64,000 bases of DNA from Streptococcus sp. 121 (GTDB lineage Bacteria > Bacillota > Bacilli > Lactobacillales > Streptococcaceae). Under the pieces are notes generated by a model that searched no databases, had not been told where the DNA came from, and saw only the letters and a list, made by a program, of their open reading frames with translations. The position numbers and the translations under genes were made by a program. Shown piece by piece: positions 43,662 to 52,186 of the stretch (its first letter is position 1; every line of letters begins with the position of its first letter). Location of the stretch: contig NZ_JAEMED010000001.1 in NCBI RefSeq assembly GCF_016458205.1, positions 22,791 through 86,790 on the forward strand, read 5' to 3'.

Positions 43662-44402
43662 ATGAAATCAAAAAAATGGTTCGGTTTGATTCTCATGACC
43701 CTAGCTTTAGCAGCTTGTGGCCAAGAATCAGCAACTACTCAAGAAAATAAGACCAATACTGAATCAAATCAGACAGCCAAAAACGATTCAAATGAAAGTT
43801 CATCATCCAAGTCCAGTACACAACAAAAAGAAGCTAAGATGGACACTAAAGCTACTTATAATGGCGATTACTATAGTGTCAAAGGTTCTGATGGACAAGA
43901 AATTATTATTGTGAATAAGAAACACCCCTTAAATGCAAACTATGCACCAGGAGAAGACCCTCAAGCACAGACTGCATTTATGCAACTGATTGCGGATATG
44001 CAAGAAAAAGGGTTTGCTGTCAGCAATCAGTATAGTGGTTATCGTTCCTATGAAACACAGGTTGGATTATACCAATCCTATGTTGATCGAGATGGTCAAG
44101 CCAATGCCGATCGTTATTCAGCAAGAGCTGGTTACAGTGAGCACCAAACTGGTCTTGCCTATGACTTAATCGATAGCTCAGGAAATCTTTTGACAGATAA
44201 AGAAGCCAGCAAATGGTTAAGAGATCATGCGGCAGATTATGGTTTCATTGTTCGCTACACTGAGGATAAGGAAGATATTACGGGTTACACAGCAGAAAGC
44301 TGGCACGTACGCTATATTGGTTCAGAAGCGAAAGATATTGCCAAATCAGGTTTGACTCTAGAAGAATATTTTGGAGTACCAGGTGGAGATTACGAAGATT
44401 AA
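43662..44402 (+). CDS. ldcB: LD-carboxypeptidase lipoprotein (LdcB/DacB)
   Basis: 246 residues. A lipoprotein signal ends LALAACG (cysteine 19), a Ser/Asn/Lys-rich linker follows, then the VanY/LdcB zinc peptidase domain with SGYRSYETQVGLYQ, SARAGYSEHQTGLAYDL (His/Asp ligands) and SWHVRYIG (third ligand). It trims stem tetrapeptides to tripeptides in peptidoglycan. It lies 11 bases after the TcaA-like gene. Confidence 0.88.
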   Translation: MKSKKWFGLILMTLALAACGQESATTQENKTNTESNQTAKNDSNESSSSKSSTQQKEAKMDTKATYNGDYYSVKGSDGQEIIIVNKKHPLNANYAPGEDPQAQTAFMQLIADMQEKGFAVSNQYSGYRSYETQVGLYQSYVDRDGQANADRYSARAGYSEHQTGLAYDLIDSSGNLLTDKEASKWLRDHAADYGFIVRYTEDKEDITGYTAESWHVRYIGSEAKDIAKSGLTLEEYFGVPGGDYED

Positions 44403-44421
44403 ATGTAAAACTGTAAAAATG

Positions 44422-44449
44422 AAAAAGCTGGTGTTCCCAGCTTTTTTTG
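44422..44449 (+). terminator. Terminator after ldcB
   Basis: AAAAAGCTGG and CCAGCTTTTTTT form a tight hairpin with T7. Confidence 0.85.
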
Positions 44450-44669
44450 ATAGATTATACTTAACATAAATAAATTTCAACAAAAAACGATTCATTTCAA
44501 AACCATAAAGTTTAACGTCCAAGTTATTCTTTGTTTTTAGCCGCGAATACCAACGGTGAGAGAGTCAGGAAGATTGCTTAGTATTGGAAACGTTAAAAAC
44601 GACAGCCTAAGGAATTTTTAGAAGCAATGGTAAAACAAACCCAAAACCATTCGGAATTTCCTTTGTAAC
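44450..44669. other. Gene-free stretch left of difSL
   Basis: About 220 AT-rich bases with no start-led frame of note. It may hold a worn fragment of a former coding region (many stops in all frames); nothing can be named. Confidence 0.5.
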
Positions 44670-44700
44670 ATCTTTCCGAAAAACTGTAATTTTCTTGAAA
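44670..44700. other. difSL-type chromosome dimer resolution site
   Basis: The 31 bases match the streptococcal/lactococcal difSL core as I remember it at nearly all positions: left arm ATCTTTCCGAAAAACT, right arm TAATTTTCTTGAAA. It lies 49 bases before the xerS start, where difSL lies in known species. Its last six bases are also the -35 box of the xerS promoter. Confidence 0.85.
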
Positions 44701-44723
44701 AAAGTTTTTGTATTTGGTACACT
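44695..44723 (+). promoter_or_regulatory. xerS promoter overlapping difSL
   Basis: TTGAAA and TACACT are 17 bases apart. The -35 box is the end of the difSL right arm, so XerS bound at the site should compete with RNA polymerase. Confidence 0.75.
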
Positions 44724-44748
44724 ACTATTAGAGAATTTGGAGGTACTT

Positions 44749-45819
44749 ATGCGTCGCGAATTATTGCTAGAAAAGATTGAAGTTTTAAAGCAGGTTATGC
44801 CTTGGTATGTATTGGAATACTACCAATCCAAGTTAACAGTGCCTTATAGTTTTCCGACCTTATACGAATACCTGAAAGAATACCAGAGATTTTTTAATTG
44901 GTTGATGGACACGGATCTGGTTCAAGTTTCTGAAATCAAAGAGATTCCCATTGAAACACTGGAGCATCTTTCTAAGAAGGATATTGAGTCTTTTATCTTA
45001 TATCTGCGTGAACGCCCCTTATTGAATGCAAATTCGACTAAGACTGGCTTATCACAGACAACCATTAACCGGACTCTCTCGGCTCTCTCCAGTCTCTTTA
45101 AATTTTTGACCGAGGAAGTTGAAAATGATCAAGGAGAACCTTATTTTTACCGCAATGTCATGAAGAAGGTTTCGACGAAAAAGAAAAAGGAGACTCTGGC
45201 TGCAAGGGCGGAAACGATCAAGCAAAAGCTCTTTTTAGGAGAGGAAACGGAGGGATTTTTACGCCACATTGAGGATGATTATCCCAAACAGCTTTCCAAA
45301 CGTGCCCTCAGTTCCTATGAGAAAAACAAGGAACGTGATTTAGCATTGATTGCACTTCTGCTGGCTTCAGGGATTCGCTTATCAGAAGCTGTCAACCTCG
45401 ATGTTAGGGACTTGAATACACAACTGATGATTGCGGAGGTCACGCGTAAGGGAGGTCGTCGGGATGCGGTGCCCATCGCGGGCTTTGCTAAACCCTATCT
45501 CCTCCAATATATCGAAATCCGCGACAAACGCTACAAGCCTGAGAAACAAAACCTTGCTTTGTTTTTGAGTGAATATAGAGGCAGAGCGAATCGAATCGAT
45601 GCTTCTAGCATTGAAAAAATGGTTGCAAAGTACTCGGAATCTTTCAAAATCCGTGTAACCCCCCATAAACTACGCCACACACTTGCAACCCGTCTGTATG
45701 ATGCGACCAAATCACAAGTCTTGGTCAGTCATCAATTGGGACATGCTAGTACACAGGTCACGGACCTTTATACCCATATTGTCGACGAGGAACAAAAGAA
45801 TGCCCTAGATCAACTCTAG
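44749..45819 (+). CDS. xerS: Tyrosine recombinase XerS
   Basis: 356 residues from ATG 44749, the known XerS length. An in-frame TTG at 44695 is in the promoter and rejected. The catalytic core shows [12 protein letters not shown] (Arg), [12 protein letters not shown] (His-x-x-Arg), [14 protein letters not shown] (His and the Tyr nucleophile). A single XerS resolves chromosome dimers at difSL in streptococci, replacing XerC/XerD. Confidence 0.96.
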   Translation: MRRELLLEKIEVLKQVMPWYVLEYYQSKLTVPYSFPTLYEYLKEYQRFFNWLMDTDLVQVSEIKEIPIETLEHLSKKDIESFILYLRERPLLNANSTKTGLSQTTINRTLSALSSLFKFLTEEVENDQGEPYFYRNVMKKVSTKKKKETLAARAETIKQKLFLGEETEGFLRHIEDDYPKQLSKRALSSYEKNKERDLALIALLLASGIRLSEAVNLDVRDLNTQLMIAEVTRKGGRRDAVPIAGFAKPYLLQYIEIRDKRYKPEKQNLALFLSEYRGRANRIDASSIEKMVAKYSESFKIRVTPHKLRHTLATRLYDATKSQVLVSHQLGHASTQVTDLYTHIVDEEQKNALDQL

Positions 45820-45825
45820 GGCATT
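45799..45825 (+). terminator. Terminator overlapping the xerS stop
   Basis: AATGCCCTAGA and TCTAGGGCATT pair around TCAAC; the second arm contains the stop region. Confidence 0.75.
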
Positions 45826-45834
45826 TCAATTATC

Positions 45835-46238
45835 CTATTTTAAGCAATGGAGGCTCATAGCCAACATATTGAAGACGGAGATTTTACCACGTTCCCGATG
45901 ATATTCTTTGGCGATTTTTGTAGCAAATTCTATCACATTTTTGGGAGCTTTATACTGATGCATCATTAGATAGAGAGATAAGTTTTGGCTTATACTCTTT
46001 TAGTTTTTCTTTTATTACTGTGTTAGCTCGTCTTGCCGTACTTCAGTACTGTCTACGACTCGCTTCCTTGTACTAAAAGTAAACTAAAAGACTATAACTG
46101 ACCAATTGCTTGTGCTTCATCGTTTTCAATAGCTTTTTTGGCTTTTGAAAAAATCTGCTGCAATTCAGTATTTTCTGCAACCTCCTTATTGACTATGATG
46201 CTATCAATCTCTTTTAATCGTTCTAATTTTTCTTCCAT
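45835..46238 (-). pseudogene. Bacteriocin-immunity-like gene split by a MITE
   Basis: The minus strand encodes MEEKLERLKEIDSII... up to AQAIGQ, then the 106-bp element, then LSQNLSLYLMMHQYKAP... to a stop. Without 104 bases of insert (leaving one TA) the frame is perfect and gives 99 residues. The pattern fits the small helical enterocin-A-type immunity family. No bacteriocin gene is nearby. The assignment to the immunity family is from overall pattern and size. Confidence 0.7.
45991..46096. repeat. 106-bp MITE, copy 6, inserted in the immunity gene
   Basis: Standard family ends TATACTC and GACTATA. The flanking sequence shows a TA target duplication: removing one TA plus the interior restores the codons CAG TTA AGC of the host gene. 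Confidence 0.9.
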
Positions 46239-46253
46239 TTCTCAATTTTAGAT

Positions 46254-46291
46254 GATGGTTGAATGCTAGATTTCTTCTAGCGTTCAACCAT
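46254..46291 (-). terminator. Terminator after lplA
   Basis: ATGGTTGAATGCTAGA and TCTAGCGTTCAACCAT are near-perfect 16-base arms downstream of the leftward lplA-PDH operon. Confidence 0.85.
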
Positions 46292-46302
46292 TAAACATAA
46301 AG

Positions 46303-47292
46303 TTATTCAACAATGGCCTCCGCAATTTCTTGCGCTGAAATTCCTGCGAAATAGCGTGACAAATCCAGTTCAGTCAGTTTTTGCTCAACAGTTTCTCGTT
46401 CATAGGCGAGACCTATCAAAGCCTCTTCTACTGCAGCTACATCCTCAATACCAAAGAAATCTCCATAAATTTTGATAGAGCCAATATGTGATTCAACTAC
46501 ATTGATATAAGCATCTACCAAACCACTTGGGAATTTAATGGAACGACGGATATTATACTCTGGGGATTTTCCGTAGTTCCAATCCCAGTTACCAAATTTT
46601 GTATCTCGAATGTGGCGAATTTCTTCTAATTCGCTATCGGAAAACGTATATTCAACCATTTCAGGATACTCTTTTTTCATATAGTCTAATAAGAGATCTC
46701 GGAATTCAAGGACAGAAATTTTATCTTCCAATTCGTCAACAATATTCGTAACGCGAGCACGTACGGATTTTACACCTTTGGATTCAATTTTATGTTTAGA
46801 AACCTGAAGTGCCTTCGCTAAGACAGATAAGTCTACATCAAAGAGAAGAGCTCCATGGTGCATAATTCGACCATTGATATAGGCTTGGGCATTTCCCCCG
46901 AATTTTTTTCCATCAATTTCTAAATCGTTGCGACCTGTAAACTCTGCTTTGACTCCTAGTGCGGCCAAAGTATTGATAACAGGAATAGAGAAACTCTTAA
47001 AATCAAAAAGTTTATCTTGATTTTCGTTGGAGATGATGGTGTAGTTGAGGTTGTTGTAGTCGTGGTATACGGCACCACCACCACTGATACGTCGAACGAC
47101 CTCAATATCATTTTCTCGAACATAGTCGCGGTTGATTTCTTCAATGGTATTCTGGTGGCGTCCTACGATAATAGAAGGTTTGTTGATCCATAGAATGAAA
47201 ATCATGTCTTCATCAAGCATGTGCTTAAAGGCATATTCTTCCAGTGCAATATTAAAAGCTGTGTCATTACTTTCGTTAACAATATATTTCAT
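46303..47292 (-). CDS. lplA: Lipoate-protein ligase
   Basis: 329 residues. It attaches scavenged lipoate to lipoyl domains. The motif RRISGGGAVYHDYNNLNYTI and KFGGNAQAYINGRIMHHGALLFDVD are typical of LplA. As the last gene of the PDH operon, nine bases after pdhD, it would load the lipoyl domain present on that E3 subunit. Confidence 0.93.
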   Translation of the reverse strand: MKYIVNESNDTAFNIALEEYAFKHMLDEDMIFILWINKPSIIVGRHQNTIEEINRDYVRENDIEVVRRISGGGAVYHDYNNLNYTIISNENQDKLFDFKSFSIPVINTLAALGVKAEFTGRNDLEIDGKKFGGNAQAYINGRIMHHGALLFDVDLSVLAKALQVSKHKIESKGVKSVRARVTNIVDELEDKISVLEFRDLLLDYMKKEYPEMVEYTFSDSELEEIRHIRDTKFGNWDWNYGKSPEYNIRRSIKFPSGLVDAYINVVESHIGSIKIYGDFFGIEDVAAVEEALIGLAYERETVEQKLTELDLSRYFAGISAQEIAEAIVE

Positions 47293-47300
47293 GAAGTCTC

Positions 47301-49001
47301 CTATTTCTTGGGTGCATGTACAGCTAGATTGAGAACATCTGCAAAGGCTTCATACATGACTTCTGAGTAAGTTGGGTGACCATGAATCGTTTTAAGTACT
47401 TCTTCAACCGTGATTTCCATTTCGATGATGGTTGAAGCTTCGTTGATCAACTCTGCAGCGGCAGGTCCAATAATATGGACACCGAGAACTTCACCATACT
47501 TCTTATCTGCGATGACTTTAACAAATCCTTGAGCAGCATCGGAAGCGATAGCACGTCCGTTGGCAGCGAAATTGAATTTACCAATTGCAACGTCATACTG
47601 TTCACGTGCCTGTTCTTCTGTTAATCCAACAGCTGCTACTTCTGGTAAGGTGTAAATAGCAGCAGGAGTTAGGTTGAGTTTAGCTACGGCATGGTTGCCT
47701 TTCAAAGCATTTTCAGCTGCTACTTCTCCCATTCGGAAGGCTGCATGGGCCAACATTTTGGTTCCATTGATGTCCCCTGGAGCATAAATACCTGGAACAG
47801 ATGTTTCCATATATTCATTGACCTTGATACGGCCATTTTCAAGTTCGAAGTCCACTTCACCCATACCTTCTAAATCTGGAACACGTCCGATTGAAAGCAG
47901 GGCCTTATCAGCTAGGATGTCCTCTTGACCTGAAACTTTAATACGGAGCTTGCCATTTTCTTCGATGATTTCTTCTAGCTTCGTTTCAGTATGAATGGTC
48001 ATGCCTTTGCGCTCGAGAATGAGGCGAAGGTTCTTAGAGACTTCTTTATCCATAGCAGGAACGATGCGGTCTGTCATTTCAATAACCGTTATTTTTGAAC
48101 CGTAGGTCATGAAGGCTTGTCCTAACTCGATTCCGACAACTCCACCACCAATGACAACCAAGTGTTCTGGAACTTCCTTGAGGTTAAGGATATCATCACT
48201 TGTCATAACCAAGTCAGATTCCATGCCTGGGATGTTGATCTTGCTGACTTTGGAGCCTCCGGCGAGGATGATTTTCTTGGTTTCGAGGAGGGTACTACCA
48301 TCCACAAGGACATTCTTATCTTTGGTAATGGTTCCAACACCCATGTGGACGTCAATACCGTAAGAGCGCATTAGACCACTAACTCCACCGACTAAAGTCG
48401 CTACGACCTTATCTTTGGTCGCCACAACCTTGTCCATATCGACGGTAAAGCTTGGGTTTTCAACCAAGATGCCGCGATCAGCTGCATGACCGAGACTTTC
48501 GATGATTTCAGCATTGTGAAGGTAGGTTTTCGTTGGGATACAGCCACGGTTTAGACAGGTGCCACCAAGGGCTGTTTTTTCCACAATAGCCACTTTACCA
48601 CCAAGTTGAGAAGCCTTAATCGCTGCAACATAACCAGCTGGACCACCACCGATGACAACGACATCATAGGCATCTTCACTCTTACCAGAGTCATCTTGAG
48701 CAAGTGGGGTAATTGGACTTTCAGCAACTGGAGCTTCTGCAGAAGCTGTTGGGATATTTTCGCCTTCAGCACCAAGATAACCGATAATTTCTGTAACTGG
48801 AACCGTTTCTCCATCCCCTTTGAGAATAGCAATAAGGTAGCCATCTTCCTCAGCTTCCAATTCCATGCTGACTTTGTCTGTCATGATTTCGAGGAGAACT
48901 TCTCCTTCTTTAACAAATTCTCCTACTTTTTTATTCCATTGGACGATCTGACCTTCTGTCATATCGACACCGGCTTTAGGCATAATTACTTCTAAGGCCA
49001 T
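47301..49001 (-). CDS. pdhD: Dihydrolipoyl dehydrogenase with N-terminal lipoyl domain (PDH E3)
   Basis: 566 residues, longer than a plain E3 (about 470). Residues 1-80 are a lipoyl domain with the modified lysine in IMTDKVSMELEAEEDG; after a linker the flavoprotein begins VVVIGGGPAGYVAAI with the redox disulfide GGTCLNRGCIPTK and the C-terminal HGHPTYSEVMYEA. The lipoyl group has moved here from E2, a feature known in streptococci. Confidence 0.95.
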   Translation of the reverse strand: MALEVIMPKAGVDMTEGQIVQWNKKVGEFVKEGEVLLEIMTDKVSMELEAEEDGYLIAILKGDGETVPVTEIIGYLGAEGENIPTASAEAPVAESPITPLAQDDSGKSEDAYDVVVIGGGPAGYVAAIKASQLGGKVAIVEKTALGGTCLNRGCIPTKTYLHNAEIIESLGHAADRGILVENPSFTVDMDKVVATKDKVVATLVGGVSGLMRSYGIDVHMGVGTITKDKNVLVDGSTLLETKKIILAGGSKVSKINIPGMESDLVMTSDDILNLKEVPEHLVVIGGGVVGIELGQAFMTYGSKITVIEMTDRIVPAMDKEVSKNLRLILERKGMTIHTETKLEEIIEENGKLRIKVSGQEDILADKALLSIGRVPDLEGMGEVDFELENGRIKVNEYMETSVPGIYAPGDINGTKMLAHAAFRMGEVAAENALKGNHAVAKLNLTPAAIYTLPEVAAVGLTEEQAREQYDVAIGKFNFAANGRAIASDAAQGFVKVIADKKYGEVLGVHIIGPAAAELINEASTIIEMEITVEEVLKTIHGHPTYSEVMYEAFADVLNLAVHAPKK

Positions 49002-49013
49002 TCTTTACTCCTT

Positions 49014-50057
49014 TTAAATTAACATTGAAATAGGATTTTCTATAAGATCTTTCAAATCCTTCATAAATTTAGCACCTGCCATCCCGTCGACAACTCGGTG
49101 ATCAATTGTGAGACCAAGGCTCATCATTGGGCGGATGACAATTTCACCATTTAAAGCCACTGGTTTCTCAATTGTTGCACTGACACCAAGAATGGCTGAA
49201 TTGGGCTGGTTGATGATAGGACCAAATGATTGTACCCCAAACATTCCCAGATTGCTGATGGTAAAGGTTGAGTTCTGCAATTCACTAGGGGCTAATTTCA
49301 TATCGAGTGCCCGACCAATAACATCTTTAAAGGCTACAACAAGTTGGGATAGTGACATTTTTTCCGCATTGAAGACAACCGGTGTCAAAAGGCCGCCATC
49401 CATTCCAACAGCCATAGCTAGGTTTACATAGTCATGTGTAATGATGGTTTGTCCATCTTCCGTTAAACTCGAATTGAGATAGGGGTGTTTCATTAGGGTC
49501 TTGATAACAGCAAGGGAAATTAAATCCGTTACCGTTACTTTTTTACCAGTTTCTTCCATGATAGGATCCAGTACCTTTTTCCGTAAGGCCAGCATTTCCG
49601 TCATATCAACTTCATAGTTGAGGGTAAAGGTTGGTGCTGTTAGGTAGGAATCTACCATGCGTTGGGCAATGACCTTCCGCATTGGCGTCATTGGAATGCG
49701 TTCGATGGTTCCCCATTCAGTTTGCGTATCTGGAACTTCTTCGACTTTTTCAATTTGAGCAGGAGACTTGGTTGTTCCTGCCTCGAGGTTTTCTGGTAGA
49801 AGGGCTAACACATCTTTTTTCATGATTTTACCGTTAACACCTGTACCTTGAATTTCTTGCCAAGCAATATTATGCTCGAGGGCAATCCGTTTCGCTAGAG
49901 GTGAGATCCGAACAACATGTGTATCCTTATGTAGGGCCACATCTTCTTCGTGGACTCGTCCTTTGGCTCCCGTTCCAGCAACATCGTAGAGATTAATCCC
50001 TAGTTGGTCTGCCAATTTACGAGCTGCAGGAGTTGCTCTTAGTTTTTCGTCAGACAT
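49014..50057 (-). CDS. pdhC: Dihydrolipoamide acetyltransferase lacking a lipoyl domain (PDH E2)
   Basis: 347 residues. It opens directly with two peripheral-subunit-binding domains (ATPAARKLADQLGINLYDVAGTG and ISPLAKRIALEHNIAWQEIQGTG), then the catalytic acetyltransferase core with DHRVVDG near the C-terminus. No lipoyl domain is present; the one on E3 must serve. The order pdhA-B-C-D-lplA is one leftward operon. Confidence 0.93.
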   Translation of the reverse strand: MSDEKLRATPAARKLADQLGINLYDVAGTGAKGRVHEEDVALHKDTHVVRISPLAKRIALEHNIAWQEIQGTGVNGKIMKKDVLALLPENLEAGTTKSPAQIEKVEEVPDTQTEWGTIERIPMTPMRKVIAQRMVDSYLTAPTFTLNYEVDMTEMLALRKKVLDPIMEETGKKVTVTDLISLAVIKTLMKHPYLNSSLTEDGQTIITHDYVNLAMAVGMDGGLLTPVVFNAEKMSLSQLVVAFKDVIGRALDMKLAPSELQNSTFTISNLGMFGVQSFGPIINQPNSAILGVSATIEKPVALNGEIVIRPMMSLGLTIDHRVVDGMAGAKFMKDLKDLIENPISMLI

Positions 50058-50066
50058 TGCTTCTCC

Positions 50067-51059
50067 TTATTCTTTGTTTACAGTTTTGAGAATTGCTTCT
50101 TTGATGCTTTCGACTGTTGGAATCATCGCATTTTCAAGATTTGCGGCATAAGGCATTGGGACGTCCTCACCCGCACAGCGGCGGATTGGTGCGTCTAAAT
50201 AATCAAAGGCTTCTGATTCAGCTATGATGGCAGAGATTTCGCCAATAAAACCGCTTGTTTTGTGAGCATCGTTAACGAGAACGACCTTACCTGTTTTCTT
50301 GACAGAATTGATGATCATTTCCTTATCTAGTGGCACGAGAGTCCGTGGGTCAACCACTTCGACAGAAACTCCAGTTTCAGCCAATTCTTCCGCGGCCTGG
50401 AGAACACGACGCAACATTTTGCCATAGGTCACGACTGTAACATCGGTTCCTTCTCTTTTAATTTCTCCTTTGCCTAAAGGAATGACATAATCTGGATCTA
50501 GTGGAACTTCGCCTTTTTGATTAAATTCAGATTTGTATTCTAAAATAATGACTGGATTGTTATCACGAATGGAGGCTTTAAGGAGGCCTTTCATATCCGC
50601 TGGCGTTCCCGGCGCTACAACTTTAAGTCCTGGAATATGCGTGAACCAGCTTTCAAGTGATTGGGAGTGCTGGGCCGCGGAACCAACTCCATTCCCGGCA
50701 GCACAGCGAACAGTCATTGGAACCTGACCTTTTCCACCGAACATGTAGCGGGTTTTAGCAGCCTGGTTGACAATAGCATCCATGGCAATAACAGAGAAAT
50801 CCATAAAGGTCATATCCACAATCGGGCGAAGACCTGTCATGGCTGCACCGGCTGCAGCTCCAGAGATCGCAGCTTCTGAGATAGGAGCATCTCGAACCCG
50901 CTCTGGTCCGAACTCCTCTAACATACCTACTGAAGTACCAAAGTCTCCTCCAAAAATCCCGACATCTTCACCCATGAGGAAAACATCTGGATTTCGGCGC
51001 ATTTCTTCAGACATGGCTAGGATAATTGTATCCCGAAATGACATTAGTTTTGTTTCCAT
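50067..51059 (-). CDS. pdhB: Pyruvate (or acetoin) dehydrogenase E1 beta subunit
   Basis: 330 residues. The transketolase-like Pyr domain (LMGEDVGIFGGDFG, DMTFMDFSVIAMDAIVNQAAK) and C-terminal domain (VVTYGKMLRRVLQAAEEL, VEVVDPRTLVPLD) are clear. PDH and acetoin dehydrogenase E1 subunits are hard to separate by sequence, and streptococcal copies are often labelled aco. It lies 15 bases after pdhA. Confidence 0.92.
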   Translation of the reverse strand: METKLMSFRDTIILAMSEEMRRNPDVFLMGEDVGIFGGDFGTSVGMLEEFGPERVRDAPISEAAISGAAAGAAMTGLRPIVDMTFMDFSVIAMDAIVNQAAKTRYMFGGKGQVPMTVRCAAGNGVGSAAQHSQSLESWFTHIPGLKVVAPGTPADMKGLLKASIRDNNPVIILEYKSEFNQKGEVPLDPDYVIPLGKGEIKREGTDVTVVTYGKMLRRVLQAAEELAETGVSVEVVDPRTLVPLDKEMIINSVKKTGKVVLVNDAHKTSGFIGEISAIIAESEAFDYLDAPIRRCAGEDVPMPYAANLENAMIPTVESIKEAILKTVNKE

Positions 51060-51074
51060 TATTTTTGTCCTCTC

Positions 51075-52043
51075 TTATTCGGCGTAAATGTCTTCAAAAG
51101 CTGATTCTAATGGTGGCAATGGGCTGTTTTCAGCAAAGCGAACAGACTCTTCCACGGCTTCTTTTACTTGAGCCTGGATTTCTTCCAACTCTTCAGCACT
51201 AGCAATCTGGTTTTCAAGGAGATAGTTCCGTAGATTTTCAATTGGATCTTTCTTCTTCCATTCTTCTACTTCTTCCCGTGTCCGGTATTTTCCTGGGTCA
51301 GATGAGGAATGTCCGAGCCAACGATAAGTGACACTTTCGATTAATACAGGTCCCTTTCCAGAACGAACATGTTCCACGGCTTCTTGGAAGCCTTTATAGA
51401 CATCCAAGACGTTATTTCCATCTTCAATAAAAAGACCTGGAATACCGTAGGCCGCAGCCCGCTGGTAGATATGTTCTACGTTGGTCATTTTCTTGATGTC
51501 TGCTGAGATTCCATACCCATTGTTGATGCAAGCAAAAATAACCGGTAACTTCCAAATGGAGGCCATATTTACGGCTTCATGAAAGACTCCTTCGTTGGTT
51601 GCGCCGTCTCCAAAGAAGCAGACGACAATCTTATCGGTTCCTTTCATCTGTTGGGTTAGGGCAGCTCCAACTGCGATTCCCATTCCACCTCCAACAATAC
51701 CATTGGCTCCTAGGTTTCCTGCATCTAAATCGGCAATATGCATGGACCCCCCTTTTCCTTTACAGGTTCCGGTGTATTTCCCCAGAATTTCTGCCATCAT
51801 CTCATTCAGATTAATGCCTTTTGCGATGGCTTGTCCATGTCCCCTGTGGTTAGAAGTGATGAGATCATCTGGATTTAGGGCGGCCATGGCCCCAACATTG
51901 GCAGCTTCTTCACCAACGGAAAAGTGGGTCATGCCTGGAACTTTCCCCTTTTTAACCAGTTGAGCTATTTTTAAATCCATTCGACGGATTTCTTCCATTT
52001 TACGGAACATATCCAGTAAAAGGCTCTTGTCTAGTTTTTCCAT
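51075..52043 (-). CDS. pdhA: Pyruvate (or acetoin) dehydrogenase E1 alpha subunit
   Basis: 322 residues. The thiamine-diphosphate motif GDGATNEGVFHEAVNMASIWKLPVIFACINN and SNHRGHGQAIAKG are typical of E1 alpha. It is the promoter-proximal gene of the five-gene operon and has a consensus promoter. Confidence 0.93.
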   Translation of the reverse strand: MEKLDKSLLLDMFRKMEEIRRMDLKIAQLVKKGKVPGMTHFSVGEEAANVGAMAALNPDDLITSNHRGHGQAIAKGINLNEMMAEILGKYTGTCKGKGGSMHIADLDAGNLGANGIVGGGMGIAVGAALTQQMKGTDKIVVCFFGDGATNEGVFHEAVNMASIWKLPVIFACINNGYGISADIKKMTNVEHIYQRAAAYGIPGLFIEDGNNVLDVYKGFQEAVEHVRSGKGPVLIESVTYRWLGHSSSDPGKYRTREEVEEWKKKDPIENLRNYLLENQIASAEELEEIQAQVKEAVEESVRFAENSPLPPLESAFEDIYAE

Positions 52044-52080
52044 ATATTCACCTTTCTGTTTTCACAAACTTACATCTTCT

Positions 52081-52109
52081 ATTTTACCTTGTCTTGAAAG
52101 CCCTGTCAA
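52081..52109 (-). promoter_or_regulatory. Promoter of the PDH operon
   Basis: On the minus strand a perfect TTGACA and TAAAAT are separated by 17 bases. A half Rex-like TTTGTGAAAACAG follows, but it lacks the second arm. Confidence 0.75.
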
Positions 52110-52186
52110 AAGATAACTAGCAAACCTAAAAAAAGCCCAGATAATAGGCTTATGTAGCATTAACTGGGTTTGTTTTTTTTGAAAAA

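Noticed and set aside
44695..44748. A TTG start for xerS at 44695
   Set aside because: It falls in the difSL site and -35 box; the ATG at 44749 gives the known length and has a good ribosome site.
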